Notes: generated by a model from the sequence alone, not told the origin. A DNA stretch of 64,000 nt from Streptomyces sp. HD (GCF_028369295.1 NZ_JAQMYP010000008.1:62001-126000), one strand, 5' to 3'; positions 38,501 to 45,882 are shown, counted from the stretch's first letter. Translations and numbers: made by a program.

Positions 38501-39013
38501 GCCGAGCAGCACGATGCGGTGCTCGCCCGGATCGGCCAGCACCTCCAGAACGTCCCGCGCCGGTCGGTCCGCATACGCCCGCCGAGCCCGCTCCAGCGCC
38601 TCCCGCTCCAGCCCGGGCGGCAGGCTCGACGGCCACTCCCCGGCGTCGACCAACCGCTGCCGGATGTCGCGCGGCAACTCCACCGGCGGCGGATCCGCCC
38701 GCACCGTCGGCGCCACGAACACCTCGTCCAGGCCGACGGGAGGGTGCTCGCCCTCCTCGGTGGGGATGAGGACGTCCAGGTCCAGGCGACCGTAGGTCTC
38801 GCGGATACGGATGGAGTAGCGACGTAGCGCCTCGTCCTTCTTCTCCGGCGACAGCTCGGCCGCTTCCCGGACCGGCGGCTGTAAATACTGGTTCTCGATG
38901 TGCGTGTACGTCGCGCTGCTGTTGTCGCCGGTCGCCGCGGCCTTGACGTCACCCGCCGCCCCGACCGACCGCTCCCCGGCCGCCGTCCCGACCCGCTTCG
39001 GCTTCCACACCAT
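35516..39013 (-). CDS. NACHT-domain STAND NTPase with C-terminal HEAT repeats
   Basis: An 1165-aa NLR-like protein. Residues 13-45 hold a Gly/Asp-rich tag (GERSVGAAGDVKAAATGDN, then SSATYTHIENQYL) that recurs in the decayed STAND gene at 42.1 kb. The NACHT domain has Walker A GDPGAGKST (171-179) and Walker B VVVFDGLDEL (254-263). The sensor-like RVVVTSRVIGYRR follows. From about residue 690 to the end are many ~30-residue HEAT repeats (VRAEALRGLGDV, VRAAACSMLWKLVGD). No effector domain is fused. Such proteins are candidate antiphage or signalling switches; this one's role is unproven. Confidence 0.9.
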   Translation of the reverse strand: MVWKPKRVGTAAGERSVGAAGDVKAAATGDNSSATYTHIENQYLQPPVREAAELSPEKKDEALRRYSIRIRETYGRLDLDVLIPTEEGEHPPVGLDEVFVAPTVRADPPPVELPRDIRQRLVDAGEWPSSLPPGLEREALERARRAYADRPARDVLEVLADPGEHRIVLLGDPGAGKSTLARHLALALTQEMPAGAPLEPLAGRMPLVVELREYAAGEWRERTFEEFLRHLHGTKGMAPPVPVVERLLAEGRAVVVFDGLDELFDPAAREQVGHRIADFAGRYGDAGVRVVVTSRVIGYRRGVLDSAGFAHYMIQDLSKEQIRRFAGQWYGTAYPNDTERADRLCRRLTEAVGYSRPVGELAGNPLLLTILAIIGRRRELPRDRQGVYRHAVAVLVAHWDEHAKNLRAPTDVEALSYLGDEDRHELLRLVARRMQDGDGGIAGNHIHQDELLDTFKEYLREQYELPVSQAVSAARTMVRQFRERNFILSHYGGGVYGFAHRAFLEYLAAVDIDRRYTREREWTPEEFIEEVFARRAEDPAWHEVLLLVVGQIGEREAGAAVDRLLEMHRRRVDRSWEAPLLVLALRALAEVRRIGALAAQSRAVVDAMIALAEETHLHHIAIQTEGIEQALAMFPPHWSGRSRYLRWFHLRGQFVGTATTGECAARLYQRPAIQQVMAVHSPNRHARAALLKELAERWGTERDVRELIRISAVADGDPSVRGTALALLPELGALESGIKDLMADRSMTDPSLQVRALALALRGDTEPHDLWAPLADLTVSADSESRRVAALSALALYRSKSREVRALLARQAVEAPEGQVRAEALRGLGDVLDDERVAALMRSRAIEDPHPTARHMALNYLTQCCGDWEIARRLAVEDEDGFVRSQALFSLGDLRSDDPETWHLARLRAVEDPSKQVRAAACSMLWKLVGDQTDTWEFLRDRVAAESSASARRAALYGLVRLRGNEAETWELVRALAVGDPEQELRADAVAYLCGRRGDDASTWALVFDRLKNDPGTQVQWQTLLSLRHYQGDETVKWETIRGCVNTGSAFAIRLQALALLAMGRGDDALTHALIKDLATSNAAPSVRADAVRWYAVCAPDESAVEFLRGHAVGSPYSEDRTAALQSLAYGWPAHPATLPFLREHADADTIAAAEALAPLADQLP

Positions 39014-39058
39014 GGCAGGACGCTAGCCGCCAACCCCCCGTTCCAGCAGCAATCCCCG

Positions 39059-39619
39059 CTATTCCAGCAGCCGTTGCCGGATCAGCTCCATCACTTCCGC
39101 GCGGCTGCGTTTGCCGTTGTCGGCGGCGTTGAGGTGGTTGCCGATGCGCACGGAGACGGCGAGCAGGCAGCGGACCTCGACCTCGTCCTCGTCGGGGCAG
39201 AAGGAGGAGAACAGGGAACGCAGGTAGTCCATACGGCGGTTGTCGACGCGGCGCAGACGTTCGGCGACGGCCGGGTCGCGGCGGGCCCAGTCGCGGATCG
39301 CCATGTCGGCGGTGACGCCGCGCACCGGACCGTCGGTGGCGGCGGCGACCAGGGTGAACAGCCGCTCCAGCCTGGTCCGGGCGTCTCCGCCGCCGCTCTC
39401 CACCTGTTCGATCACGCTCTCGGTGACCTCGTGCTCCCAGGTGTCGAGCATCTCGGTGAGCAGTGCTCCACGGTTGCGGAAGTACCCGTAGAAGCCGCCC
39501 TTGCTGACACCCAGGGACTGCGCCAGCACCTCGATCCGGACGGCCTCGGGGCCGCCCGCGACGAGTGCCCGCAGGCCTTCCTCGATCCACTTGCCCCGTG
39601 GCGTGCGGGTCGCGCCCAT
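39059..39619 (-). CDS. TetR-family transcriptional regulator
   Basis: A 186-aa regulator with the N-terminal HTH (IEVLAQSLGVSKGGFYGYFRNRGALLTEML). ATG 39619 is chosen since it begins right before the HTH region. It is divergent from a DUF2867 gene, and the shared intergenic region carries two perfect mirror operators plus direct repeats, so the protein very probably represses both itself and that gene. Confidence 0.92.
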   Translation of the reverse strand: MGATRTPRGKWIEEGLRALVAGGPEAVRIEVLAQSLGVSKGGFYGYFRNRGALLTEMLDTWEHEVTESVIEQVESGGGDARTRLERLFTLVAAATDGPVRGVTADMAIRDWARRDPAVAERLRRVDNRRMDYLRSLFSSFCPDEDEVEVRCLLAVSVRIGNHLNAADNGKRSRAEVMELIRQRLLE

Positions 39620-39652
39620 GGTGTGTGCCTCCTCACGTCCGCACCCGCCGAG

Positions 39653-39722
39653 TATACGGTGGCGTATAGATGGGTCTACGCTCGATCTATACGCCACCGT
39701 ATAGATCGCCGTATAGATCGCC
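39653..39722. promoter_or_regulatory. TetR operator array: two mirror dyads plus direct repeats
   Basis: Site A is TATACG-GTGG-CGTATA (39653-39668); site B is TATACG-CCAC-CGTATA (39688-39703). Each is a perfect dyad, and B is the exact reverse complement of A. Together with flanking bases they form a 19-bp inverted repeat around a 13-bp centre. Next to B, GTATAGATCGCC is repeated twice in a row (39699-39710, 39711-39722). Centres of A and B are 35 bp apart. Confidence 0.85.
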
Positions 39723-39749
39723 GTAGGGATATAGGGATAGGGGCCTCTC

Positions 39750-40355
39750 ATGCGACTTCCCCGGACCGCCCACACAGACCGCCCCTGGCGGATCCATGAG
39801 ATCGCCGGCGACTTCACGGTCGAGGACGTGTGGGCCCTGCCCACCCCCGGCGGCCCCGACGACCTGGTGTGGCTCGTGCGCCAGTTCGCCGACGGAATGG
39901 GCGGCGGGGTGAAGGGGGACGGCCTCGTCTCCCGAGCGCTCTTCACGGTCCGCTGGAAGCTCGGCGCACTGCTCGGCTGGGACAAGCCCGGCAGCGGCGT
40001 CGGAACCCGCCTGCCCTCCCTCCGCGACCGGCTGCCGGCGGACCTTCGCGACGGCCCCCGGGGTCCCGACCTCGGCTCGTCCCCGTTCACCTCCCTCTAC
40101 CAGCGGGACGACGAATGGGCCGCCGAGATGGGCAACAAGACCGTGCACGCGGTGATGCACATCGGCTGGGTCCCGGACGCGTCCGGCGGCCACCGAGGCC
40201 AGATGGCCGTACTGGTGAAGCCGAACGGCCTGTTCGGGGCGCTCTACATGGCCGCCATCAAGCCCTTCCGGTACATCGGGGTGTACCCGGCCCTCATGCG
40301 CTCCATCGGCCGCGAGTGGGAGGCGAACGCCGCCCGGCGGAGGGCCCCGATGTAG
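39750..40355 (+). CDS. DUF2867-domain protein
   Basis: A 201-aa soluble protein matching the DUF2867 family (DFTVEDVWALPTPGGPDDL; LYQRDDEWAAEMGNKTVHAVMHIGWV). These domains often sit at the C-terminus of SDR-type proteins but can stand alone. The biochemical role is unknown. Regulation by the divergent TetR is very likely from the operator array 28-97 bp upstream. The CHAT-GGDEF gene follows 50 bp downstream and may share the transcript. Confidence 0.8.
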   Translation: MRLPRTAHTDRPWRIHEIAGDFTVEDVWALPTPGGPDDLVWLVRQFADGMGGGVKGDGLVSRALFTVRWKLGALLGWDKPGSGVGTRLPSLRDRLPADLRDGPRGPDLGSSPFTSLYQRDDEWAAEMGNKTVHAVMHIGWVPDASGGHRGQMAVLVKPNGLFGALYMAAIKPFRYIGVYPALMRSIGREWEANAARRRAPM

Positions 40356-40405
40356 CATCAACTCCCTGTCGGAAGCGACGAGTTCGCACCCCGGGGACGG
40401 TGTCC

Positions 40406-41686
40406 GTGAAGGTTTTGCTGGTGGCCGCGAATCCGCTGGACACCGGACGGCTGGCCCTCGACGAGGAGATGCGGCTGATCCAGGAGCGGACGGCGCAGAG
40501 CCCCTACGCCGCCGAGATCGAGTTCGTGCCGGTCTGGGCCGCGCGTGCCGACGATCTGCTGCGGGAGATCAACCGGCACGCCCCGACCGTGCTGCACTTC
40601 TCCGGACACAGTTCGCTGAACGCCATCGACCTGGTCGGCAACGACAGGCGGGCGAAGCCGGTGTCACGGGAGGCCGTTCTGCGGCTGCTCGGGCTCGATG
40701 CCGCGCGCTCGGTCAGGGTCGTGCTGCTGAACTCCTGCTACTCGGCCGAGATGGCCAAGGACATCGCACGCCGCGGACGGTGCGCCGTCGGCACGATCGA
40801 ACGCTGGGGGGACGAGCAGGCCGCCCTGTTCTCAGCCTCCTTCTACCGGGCGCTCGGGTTCGGCGCGACCCTGAAGGAGGCCGTTGAGCAGGGATGCACT
40901 TCCGTCCTGCTGGAGGGCTACACCGGCGCGGACGACATACGGCTGCATGGCGACGAGGCGGACGACCCAGGCGGCTCTGGCGATGACGTCTCGGCCATGC
41001 GGTTGGCCGGTCCGCTGGCCCGTGCGCGGCACAGTACTCATGACGGCGCTGCCCATGACGATCGAACGGCAGAGCCGATCCCCCTCTTCAACGAGAGCGA
41101 GTGCGCCGACTTCGTGACGAGATTCCTGGCGGGCGCGCGGTCGGCGGCGTTGACCTACCTGGACGTCGACGGGCTGCTGGGCATCAACGACGTCTACGGC
41201 GAGCACGTCGGCGACCTGGTGATTCGCCGGTGCAGTGAAATGGTCGCCGCACACAGCGCCGAGTCCGCCGCCCTGTGCCGCCTCAGAGGTGATCAGTACG
41301 TCGTCGTGGAGCGGGACGTCGACGCCCCGTCGGCCGAGAAACGGGCCGGGAAGCTGGTCGCGAGGATACGGCGGCACAAGTGGTCGCACCTCTCCAGGGA
41401 TCTCCACGTGAGCGCCACCGGCTCCATCGCGCACTGGCACGGCGTGGCGGAGGACGCCCCAAGCCTGATCCTGCGTGCCGTGCTGGGCGTCAAGGAGGCC
41501 AAGGTCCGGCACCGCGCCTCGCTCGCGGCGGCGCCCCTCGCACTGCCCGAGCTCGGCGGCGACTTCGAGCGGGAGAGGGACAAGCTCCTGCACCTCTCCT
41601 CGTATCTGTCGTCCGACGAGAGGCGAAGCATGAGACGGGACACAGAAGCCCAGCTGGAGCAGAGACGGGCGCGGCCCCGCTTCTGA
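40406..41686 (+). CDS. CHAT (caspase-like) protease fused to a degenerate GGDEF domain
   Basis: A 426-aa protein with two domains. Residues 1-175 match the CHAT caspase-like fold: start VKVLLVAANPLDTGRLALDEE, catalytic His in HFSGHSS (H68) and Cys in LLNSCYSA (C111). After an acidic linker (~180-225), residues ~228-380 match GGDEF: YLDVDGLLGINDVYGEHVGD, then RLRGDQY in place of GGDEF, then TGSIAHW and KEAKVRHR. The altered signature makes diguanylate synthesis doubtful; nucleotide binding is possible. GTG 40406 is preferred (GGGGACG upstream); GTG 40400 is an alternative. It may be cotranscribed with DUF2867. The 3' end abuts a decayed STAND gene. Confidence 0.82.
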   Translation: MKVLLVAANPLDTGRLALDEEMRLIQERTAQSPYAAEIEFVPVWAARADDLLREINRHAPTVLHFSGHSSLNAIDLVGNDRRAKPVSREAVLRLLGLDAARSVRVVLLNSCYSAEMAKDIARRGRCAVGTIERWGDEQAALFSASFYRALGFGATLKEAVEQGCTSVLLEGYTGADDIRLHGDEADDPGGSGDDVSAMRLAGPLARARHSTHDGAAHDDRTAEPIPLFNESECADFVTRFLAGARSAALTYLDVDGLLGINDVYGEHVGDLVIRRCSEMVAAHSAESAALCRLRGDQYVVVERDVDAPSAEKRAGKLVARIRRHKWSHLSRDLHVSATGSIAHWHGVAEDAPSLILRAVLGVKEAKVRHRASLAAAPLALPELGGDFERERDKLLHLSSYLSSDERRSMRRDTEAQLEQRRARPRF

Positions 41687-41694
41687 CGACCGCG

Positions 41695-42177
41695 CCCTCT
41701 TCCGCGCCGTCCACGACCAGTACCACACGGCCGTGTGGGTCGCGGGCCCGTTCGGCCTGGGCCGCACGCGTCAGCACTGTCTCGAATCCCTCAGGGGTGC
41801 AGCGCCGTTCCGGGAGCAAGTTATTGGGGGCCAGGTCCCACAGTTCGTAGTGTTTGATCAACTGTGCGGCCAGATTCTGCAGTCCGACCCGGACGGTTTC
41901 CCCCGGGAGTAGCGGACGAAATGATGGAACCAGCCGCGCTCGCGTACCAGAAACGCGGCGAGCGCGGACTTGCCCATACCCGCTTCTGCCTCGATCCACA
42001 GATATCCGGAATTCCGTGCGCGGAGGAATTCCTCGATCTGCCTGATCATCCATTCGGGACCGCGGCCACACCTCCCACGTACTGCTTCTCGATGTACGTG
42101 GCATGGCTGCCATCCCCGAGAGCGGCCGCCTTCACGTCTCCCCCGGCCGCCGGCGAGCGTTCCCCGCTCGCCTCCAC
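41695..42177 (-). pseudogene. Frameshifted, 3'-truncated STAND/NACHT-type NTPase
   Basis: Three reading frames together give the start of a STAND protein. Frame 1 (from GTG 42177) has GERSPAAGGDVKAAALGD then GSHATYIEKQYV and ends at TGA 42046. Frame 2 has MIRQIEEFLRARNSGYLWIE and P-loop AEAGMGKSALAAF. Frame 3 has VGLQNLAAQLIKHYELWDL, ERRCTPEGFETVL and Walker-B-like VVLVVDGAEE. The switch from frame 2 to 3 is at a run of five C (41900-41904). Homology stops about 8 bp from the CHAT-GGDEF stop, so the rest of the gene was lost. The N-terminal tag closely matches that of the NACHT protein at 35.5-39.0 kb. Confidence 0.78.
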
Positions 42178-42233
42178 TCACTTCTCGTCTCGCCCCAGGC
42201 CAGGACGGTAACTGCACCTCTGGTGCAGGAGTA

Positions 42234-44162
42234 CTACTTCCCGTACATCTCCTCGACCTCCCCCGCGAAGTCCCGCAACACCGCATCCCGGCGCAGTTTC
42301 ATCGACGGTGTCAGGTGGCCGTCCATCTCCGTGAAGTCGGTCGGGAGGATCGCGAAGCGGCGGATGGATTCCGGGCGGGAGACGAGTTTGTTGGCCTCGT
42401 CCACGGCGCGTTGCAGGATGGCTCGCAACTCGTCGTCGGTGACGAGGAGTTCGGCGGGGACCGAGTGTTTGCCGTTCATGCGGCGCCAGTGGGAGACGCC
42501 GTCCATGTCCAGGGTGATCAGCGCGGAGACGTAAGGGCGGCGGTCGCCCAGGACGATGCACTGGGAGATGAGGGGGTGCGAGCGGAGCCAGTTCTCCAGA
42601 GGCGCGGGGGCCACGCTCTTGCCGCCGGCCGTGATCAGCATCTCCTTCTTGCGGCCGGTGATCGTCAGGTAGCCCTCGTCGTCGAGTTCGCCGATGTCGC
42701 CGGTCGGCAGCCAGCCGTCCGCCGCCGCGGGGACGACGCCGCCCGCCGCCGGGTCCCAGTAGCCGCGCAGCACCTGCTCGCCGCCGATCAGGATCTCGCC
42801 GTCCGCGGCGATCCGGATCCTGGTGCCGGGCAGCGGCCAGCCGACGGTGCCCAGGCGGGGCTTGAGCGGGGGCGTCACGGTCGCCGCGCCCGTCGTCTCC
42901 GTGAGGCCGTAGCCCTCGTAGATCTCGATGCCCGCACCGGCGTAGAACGCGGCCAGGCGACGGCCAAGCGGTGAGCCGCCGCAGATCGCGTACTTCACCC
43001 TGCCGCCCATGGCGTTGCGGATACGGCGGTAGACGAGCGGGTCGTAGAAGGCGCGGGCCGTCTTCAGTGCCGTGCCGGGGCCGCCACCCGCCCCCGCCGT
43101 CCGGGCCTCCAGTGCCTCGCCGTAGCGCTCGGCGACCGATGCCGCACGGTCGAAGGACGTCACCCGGCCGCCCGTCTCGGCCTTGGCGCGGGCGGAGTTG
43201 AAGACCTTCTCCAGCATGTAGGGGATGGTGAGGAGGCAGGTGGGACGGAAGGCCGCCAGATCGGGGAGCAGGTCCTCCGCCTTGAGGCTCGGCGCGTGGC
43301 CCAGGCGGACCCGGGCCCGGATACAGGCCACCGCCACCATGCGGCCGAAGACGTGCGACATGGGGAGGAAGAGCAGCACCGACGCCTCTTCACTCGTTCG
43401 CGTCTTGAAGATCGGGTAGAGCAGCTCGATGGCGTTGTCCACCTCGGCGAAGAAATTGCCGTGCGTCAGCGCGCAGCCCTTGGGGCGGCCCGTCGTGCCG
43501 GAGGTGTAGATGAGCGTCGCCAGCGTGTCCGGCGCCAGCATTCCGCGCCGTACGCCCACCTCCCCCTCCGGCTGCTGGGCGCCGAACTCCGCCAGCCGCT
43601 CCACATGGCCCTTCTCCATCACCCACATGTGGCGCAGATCGGGCACCCGGTGCAGTTCGGGGCCGAGGGCGGCCGCCTGGGCCGCGGTCTCCGTGACCAG
43701 GGCGACCGCGCCCGAGTCCTGGAGGATCCAGCGGGTCTGGAAGACGGACGAGGTGGGGTAGACGGGCACCGTGACGAGGCCGGCCGCCCACGCCCCGAAG
43801 TCGAGGAGCGTCCACTCGTAGCGCGTGCGGGCCATGACGGCGATCCGGTCCCCCGGCATCAGCCCCTCGGCGATCAGCCCCTTCGCCACCGCCTGCACCT
43901 GATCGGCGAACTGAGTCGCCGTCACGTCCGACCACTGCCCGTCCTCGCCCTTACGGCTGAGCACCACCGCACCCGGAACCGCGCTCGCGTTGTCGAACGG
44001 CAGGTCCGCGAGCGACCCATGGGTCACCGGGGGCGCGAACGGCGGTACGAACGCCTCCCGTACCGCCCCGTCCAGCCGTCGCGTCTCGGGCTGGACCAGG
44101 GTCGGCCCGGGAGCGTCGTCGAAGGCGGCCGAGGGGGCGAAGGAAGGAAGCGGGGTGGACAC
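42234..44162 (-). CDS. fadD: Long-chain acyl-CoA synthetase (AMP-forming)
   Basis: A 642-aa adenylate-forming ligase. It has the AMP-binding P-loop YTSGTTGRPKG, the YEGYGLTETTG motif and the hinge/core region GWLPTGDIGELDDEGYLTITGRKKEM. It activates fatty acids to acyl-CoA in the cytoplasm or at the membrane. The start is GTG 44162. The gene sits next to a thiolase/fabG4/maoC locus, in line with lipid turnover. Chain-length preference cannot be read. Confidence 0.92.
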   Translation of the reverse strand: MSTPLPSFAPSAAFDDAPGPTLVQPETRRLDGAVREAFVPPFAPPVTHGSLADLPFDNASAVPGAVVLSRKGEDGQWSDVTATQFADQVQAVAKGLIAEGLMPGDRIAVMARTRYEWTLLDFGAWAAGLVTVPVYPTSSVFQTRWILQDSGAVALVTETAAQAAALGPELHRVPDLRHMWVMEKGHVERLAEFGAQQPEGEVGVRRGMLAPDTLATLIYTSGTTGRPKGCALTHGNFFAEVDNAIELLYPIFKTRTSEEASVLLFLPMSHVFGRMVAVACIRARVRLGHAPSLKAEDLLPDLAAFRPTCLLTIPYMLEKVFNSARAKAETGGRVTSFDRAASVAERYGEALEARTAGAGGGPGTALKTARAFYDPLVYRRIRNAMGGRVKYAICGGSPLGRRLAAFYAGAGIEIYEGYGLTETTGAATVTPPLKPRLGTVGWPLPGTRIRIAADGEILIGGEQVLRGYWDPAAGGVVPAAADGWLPTGDIGELDDEGYLTITGRKKEMLITAGGKSVAPAPLENWLRSHPLISQCIVLGDRRPYVSALITLDMDGVSHWRRMNGKHSVPAELLVTDDELRAILQRAVDEANKLVSRPESIRRFAILPTDFTEMDGHLTPSMKLRRDAVLRDFAGEVEEMYGK

Positions 44163-44511
44163 GGGCGGCTCCTGCGGCGGGCGTGCAGCGAAGAAACTGC
44201 TTGCTGCATGACGTACGTGCCTCGCGCACCGTGGCGTTCATCTGCGGAGGCCTGCGGAACAGTGTTACCGCTGGTTAGGCAGGTGATCGTACGGCTCCGG
44301 CGTGTGGGCCTTGTGCGCGTTCGGCGGTGGTCCGGGGCCGGGTATGTGCAACGTCGGGGGTTATGTGAGGGCCACTCAGCTTCGCCTCACCATCCCCTTA
44401 CCTTCGCTCCGGACAGCCGTCACGTCCACCCCACGACGACCGTCAGGTCCGTTCCAGGACAGCTCTCCCATCCGTCCCAGGACAGCCGTCCCATCCACTC
44501 CAGCACAGCCG
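44163..44511. other. Intergenic region between fadD and the thiolase gene
   Basis: Holds the fadD upstream region (44163 to about 44400, no clear promoter seen) and the degenerate 22-24-bp repeat array that begins in the thiolase 3' end. No gene is supported here. Confidence 0.6.
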
Positions 44512-44538
44512 TCACGCCCGCTCCAGCACAGCCGTCAC
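44405..44538. repeat. Degenerate 22-24-bp tandem array growing from the thiolase 3' end
   Basis: Six units: 44405-44423 (partial), 44424-44445, 44446-44469, 44470-44492, 44493-44515 and 44516-44538. The consensus is (N)TCCAGGACAGCCGTCAC. The two right-most units, which include the thiolase stop and last codons (GVTAVLERA), are nearly identical; similarity decays away from the gene. Confidence 0.8.
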
Positions 44539-45798
44539 GCCCTGCCCTCCCGCCGCACAGACCGAGATCAGCCCGCGGCCCGAACCGCCCTTCTCCGCCA
44601 GCAGCTTGGCCAGCGTCGCCACGATCCGTGCCCCCGTCGCCGCGAAGGGATGACCGGTGGCCAGGGACGATCCGGCCACGTTCAGCCGGGCGCGGTCCAC
44701 GGGCGCGAGCCCCCGCTTCTCCCACGCCGCCAGCGTGGCCAGCACCTGGGACGCGAAGGCCTCGTGGATCTCGACGAAGTCGAAGTCGGAGAGGGCGAGT
44801 TCGGACCGCTCCAGCATGCGCGGGACGGCATACGCCGGCGCCATCAGCAGCCCGTCCTCACCGTCCGCCACATCACCGCGCACGAAGTCCACGGCCGCCG
44901 TCTCGTAGGCGGTGAGGTAGGCGAGCGGCTCCAGCCCTCTGCTCGCCGCCCACTCCTCGCTCGCCAGCAGCACGACCGCCGCCCCGTCCGTCAGCGGCGT
45001 CGAGTTGCCCGCCGTCATGGTGGGGCCCGGCCGGTCGAGGCCGAACACCGGCTTCAGCGCGGCCAGTTTCTCCGGCGTCGAACCGGGGCGGAGATTCTGG
45101 TCGCGCTCCAGGCCGCGGAAGGGCACGACCAGATCCTGGAGGAAGCCGCGCTCGTACGCCGCCGCCAGCCGCTGGTGACTCGTCGCCGCCAGCTCGTCCT
45201 GGGCCTCTCGGGTGATGCCCCAGGCGTGGGCGGTGACGGCGGCGTGCTCACCCATGGAGAGCTTGGTGCGGGGCTCGGCGTTGCGGGGGATGTCGGGGAC
45301 GAGGTGGCCGGGCCGGACGCGGGCCAGCGCCTTGACCCGGCCGCCCAGGGACTTCGCCCGCCGTGCCTCCAGCAGGATCCGGCGCAGCTCGTCGTTGACG
45401 CCGAGGGGTGCGTCGCTCGCCGTGTCCGCGCCGCCCGCGATCGCCGACTCGGTCTGGCCCAGTGCGATCTTGTTGGCGGCGGCGATGACGGCCTGGAGAC
45501 CGGTGCCGCAGGCCTGCTGGATGTCGTACGCGGGCGTGCGCGCGTCCAGCTTCGAGCCGAGGACCGTCTCGCGGGCGAGATTGAAGTCCCGGCTGTGCTT
45601 GAGCACGGCCCCGGCGACCAGTTCCCCGACCGCGCCCGCATCGCCGAGCCCGTACCGCTCGACCAGGCCGTCGACCACCGCGGTGAGCATGTCCTGGTTG
45701 GACGCGGTGGCGTACGGACCGTCGGAGCGGGCGAACGGGATACGCGTGCCGCCGATGATCGCGACGCGCCGTACCGCCGGGGCCAACAGCGTGCTCAT
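44512..45798 (-). CDS. Acetyl-CoA C-acyltransferase (thiolase, FadA2-like)
   Basis: A 428-aa thiolase. The acyl-binding Cys lies in DIQQACGTGLQAV, the general base His in EIHEAFASQ and GHPFAATGAR, and the second Cys in SVCAAGGQG. It makes or cleaves beta-ketoacyl-CoA. ATG 45798 is preferred because GAGGAG lies 9 nt upstream (GTG 45804 is the alternative). It is divergent from fabG4- and htdX-like genes, an arrangement like mycobacterial fadA2-fabG4-htdX. Its last codons are copied in a tandem array downstream. Confidence 0.92.
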   Translation of the reverse strand: MSTLLAPAVRRVAIIGGTRIPFARSDGPYATASNQDMLTAVVDGLVERYGLGDAGAVGELVAGAVLKHSRDFNLARETVLGSKLDARTPAYDIQQACGTGLQAVIAAANKIALGQTESAIAGGADTASDAPLGVNDELRRILLEARRAKSLGGRVKALARVRPGHLVPDIPRNAEPRTKLSMGEHAAVTAHAWGITREAQDELAATSHQRLAAAYERGFLQDLVVPFRGLERDQNLRPGSTPEKLAALKPVFGLDRPGPTMTAGNSTPLTDGAAVVLLASEEWAASRGLEPLAYLTAYETAAVDFVRGDVADGEDGLLMAPAYAVPRMLERSELALSDFDFVEIHEAFASQVLATLAAWEKRGLAPVDRARLNVAGSSLATGHPFAATGARIVATLAKLLAEKGGSGRGLISVCAAGGQGVTAVLERA

Positions 45799-45827
45799 CT
45801 CCACCCACTCCTCACGTCACGATGCCC

Positions 45828-45854
45828 TTACCTCCGGTAACCTTACTCCGGAGT
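45828..45854. promoter_or_regulatory. Twin dyads in the thiolase/fabG4 divergent promoter region
   Basis: TTACC-TCC-GGTAA (45828-45840) is followed by ACTCCGGAGT (45845-45854). Both share a TTAC(C)TCCGG core, so this looks like two binding sites for one regulator. The TetR-type gene at 48.2-48.9 kb is the natural candidate. Confidence 0.6.
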
Positions 45855-45882
45855 CAGTTCTGCAGCGCACTGGGAGTCGCAC

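Noticed and set aside
36305..38827. 840-codon open frame antisense to the NACHT-HEAT gene
   Set aside because: Shadow of the real gene: composition is Arg/Gln/His-rich, no domain, no ribosome site, and the NACHT motifs on the other strand are unambiguous.
41900..41904. Programmed frameshift in the STAND gene at the run of five C/G
   Set aside because: A second frameshift upstream and loss of the whole C-terminal part make decay a simpler explanation; a sequencing indel also remains possible.
33845..42177. Prophage or integrative element
   Set aside because: The region has defence-like genes, but I see no integrase, tRNA attachment site, flanking direct repeats or replication/packaging genes.
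44405..44538. CRISPR array
   Set aside because: Units are adjacent 22-24-bp degenerate tandem copies without unique spacers, and they derive from the thiolase coding end; no cas genes are present.
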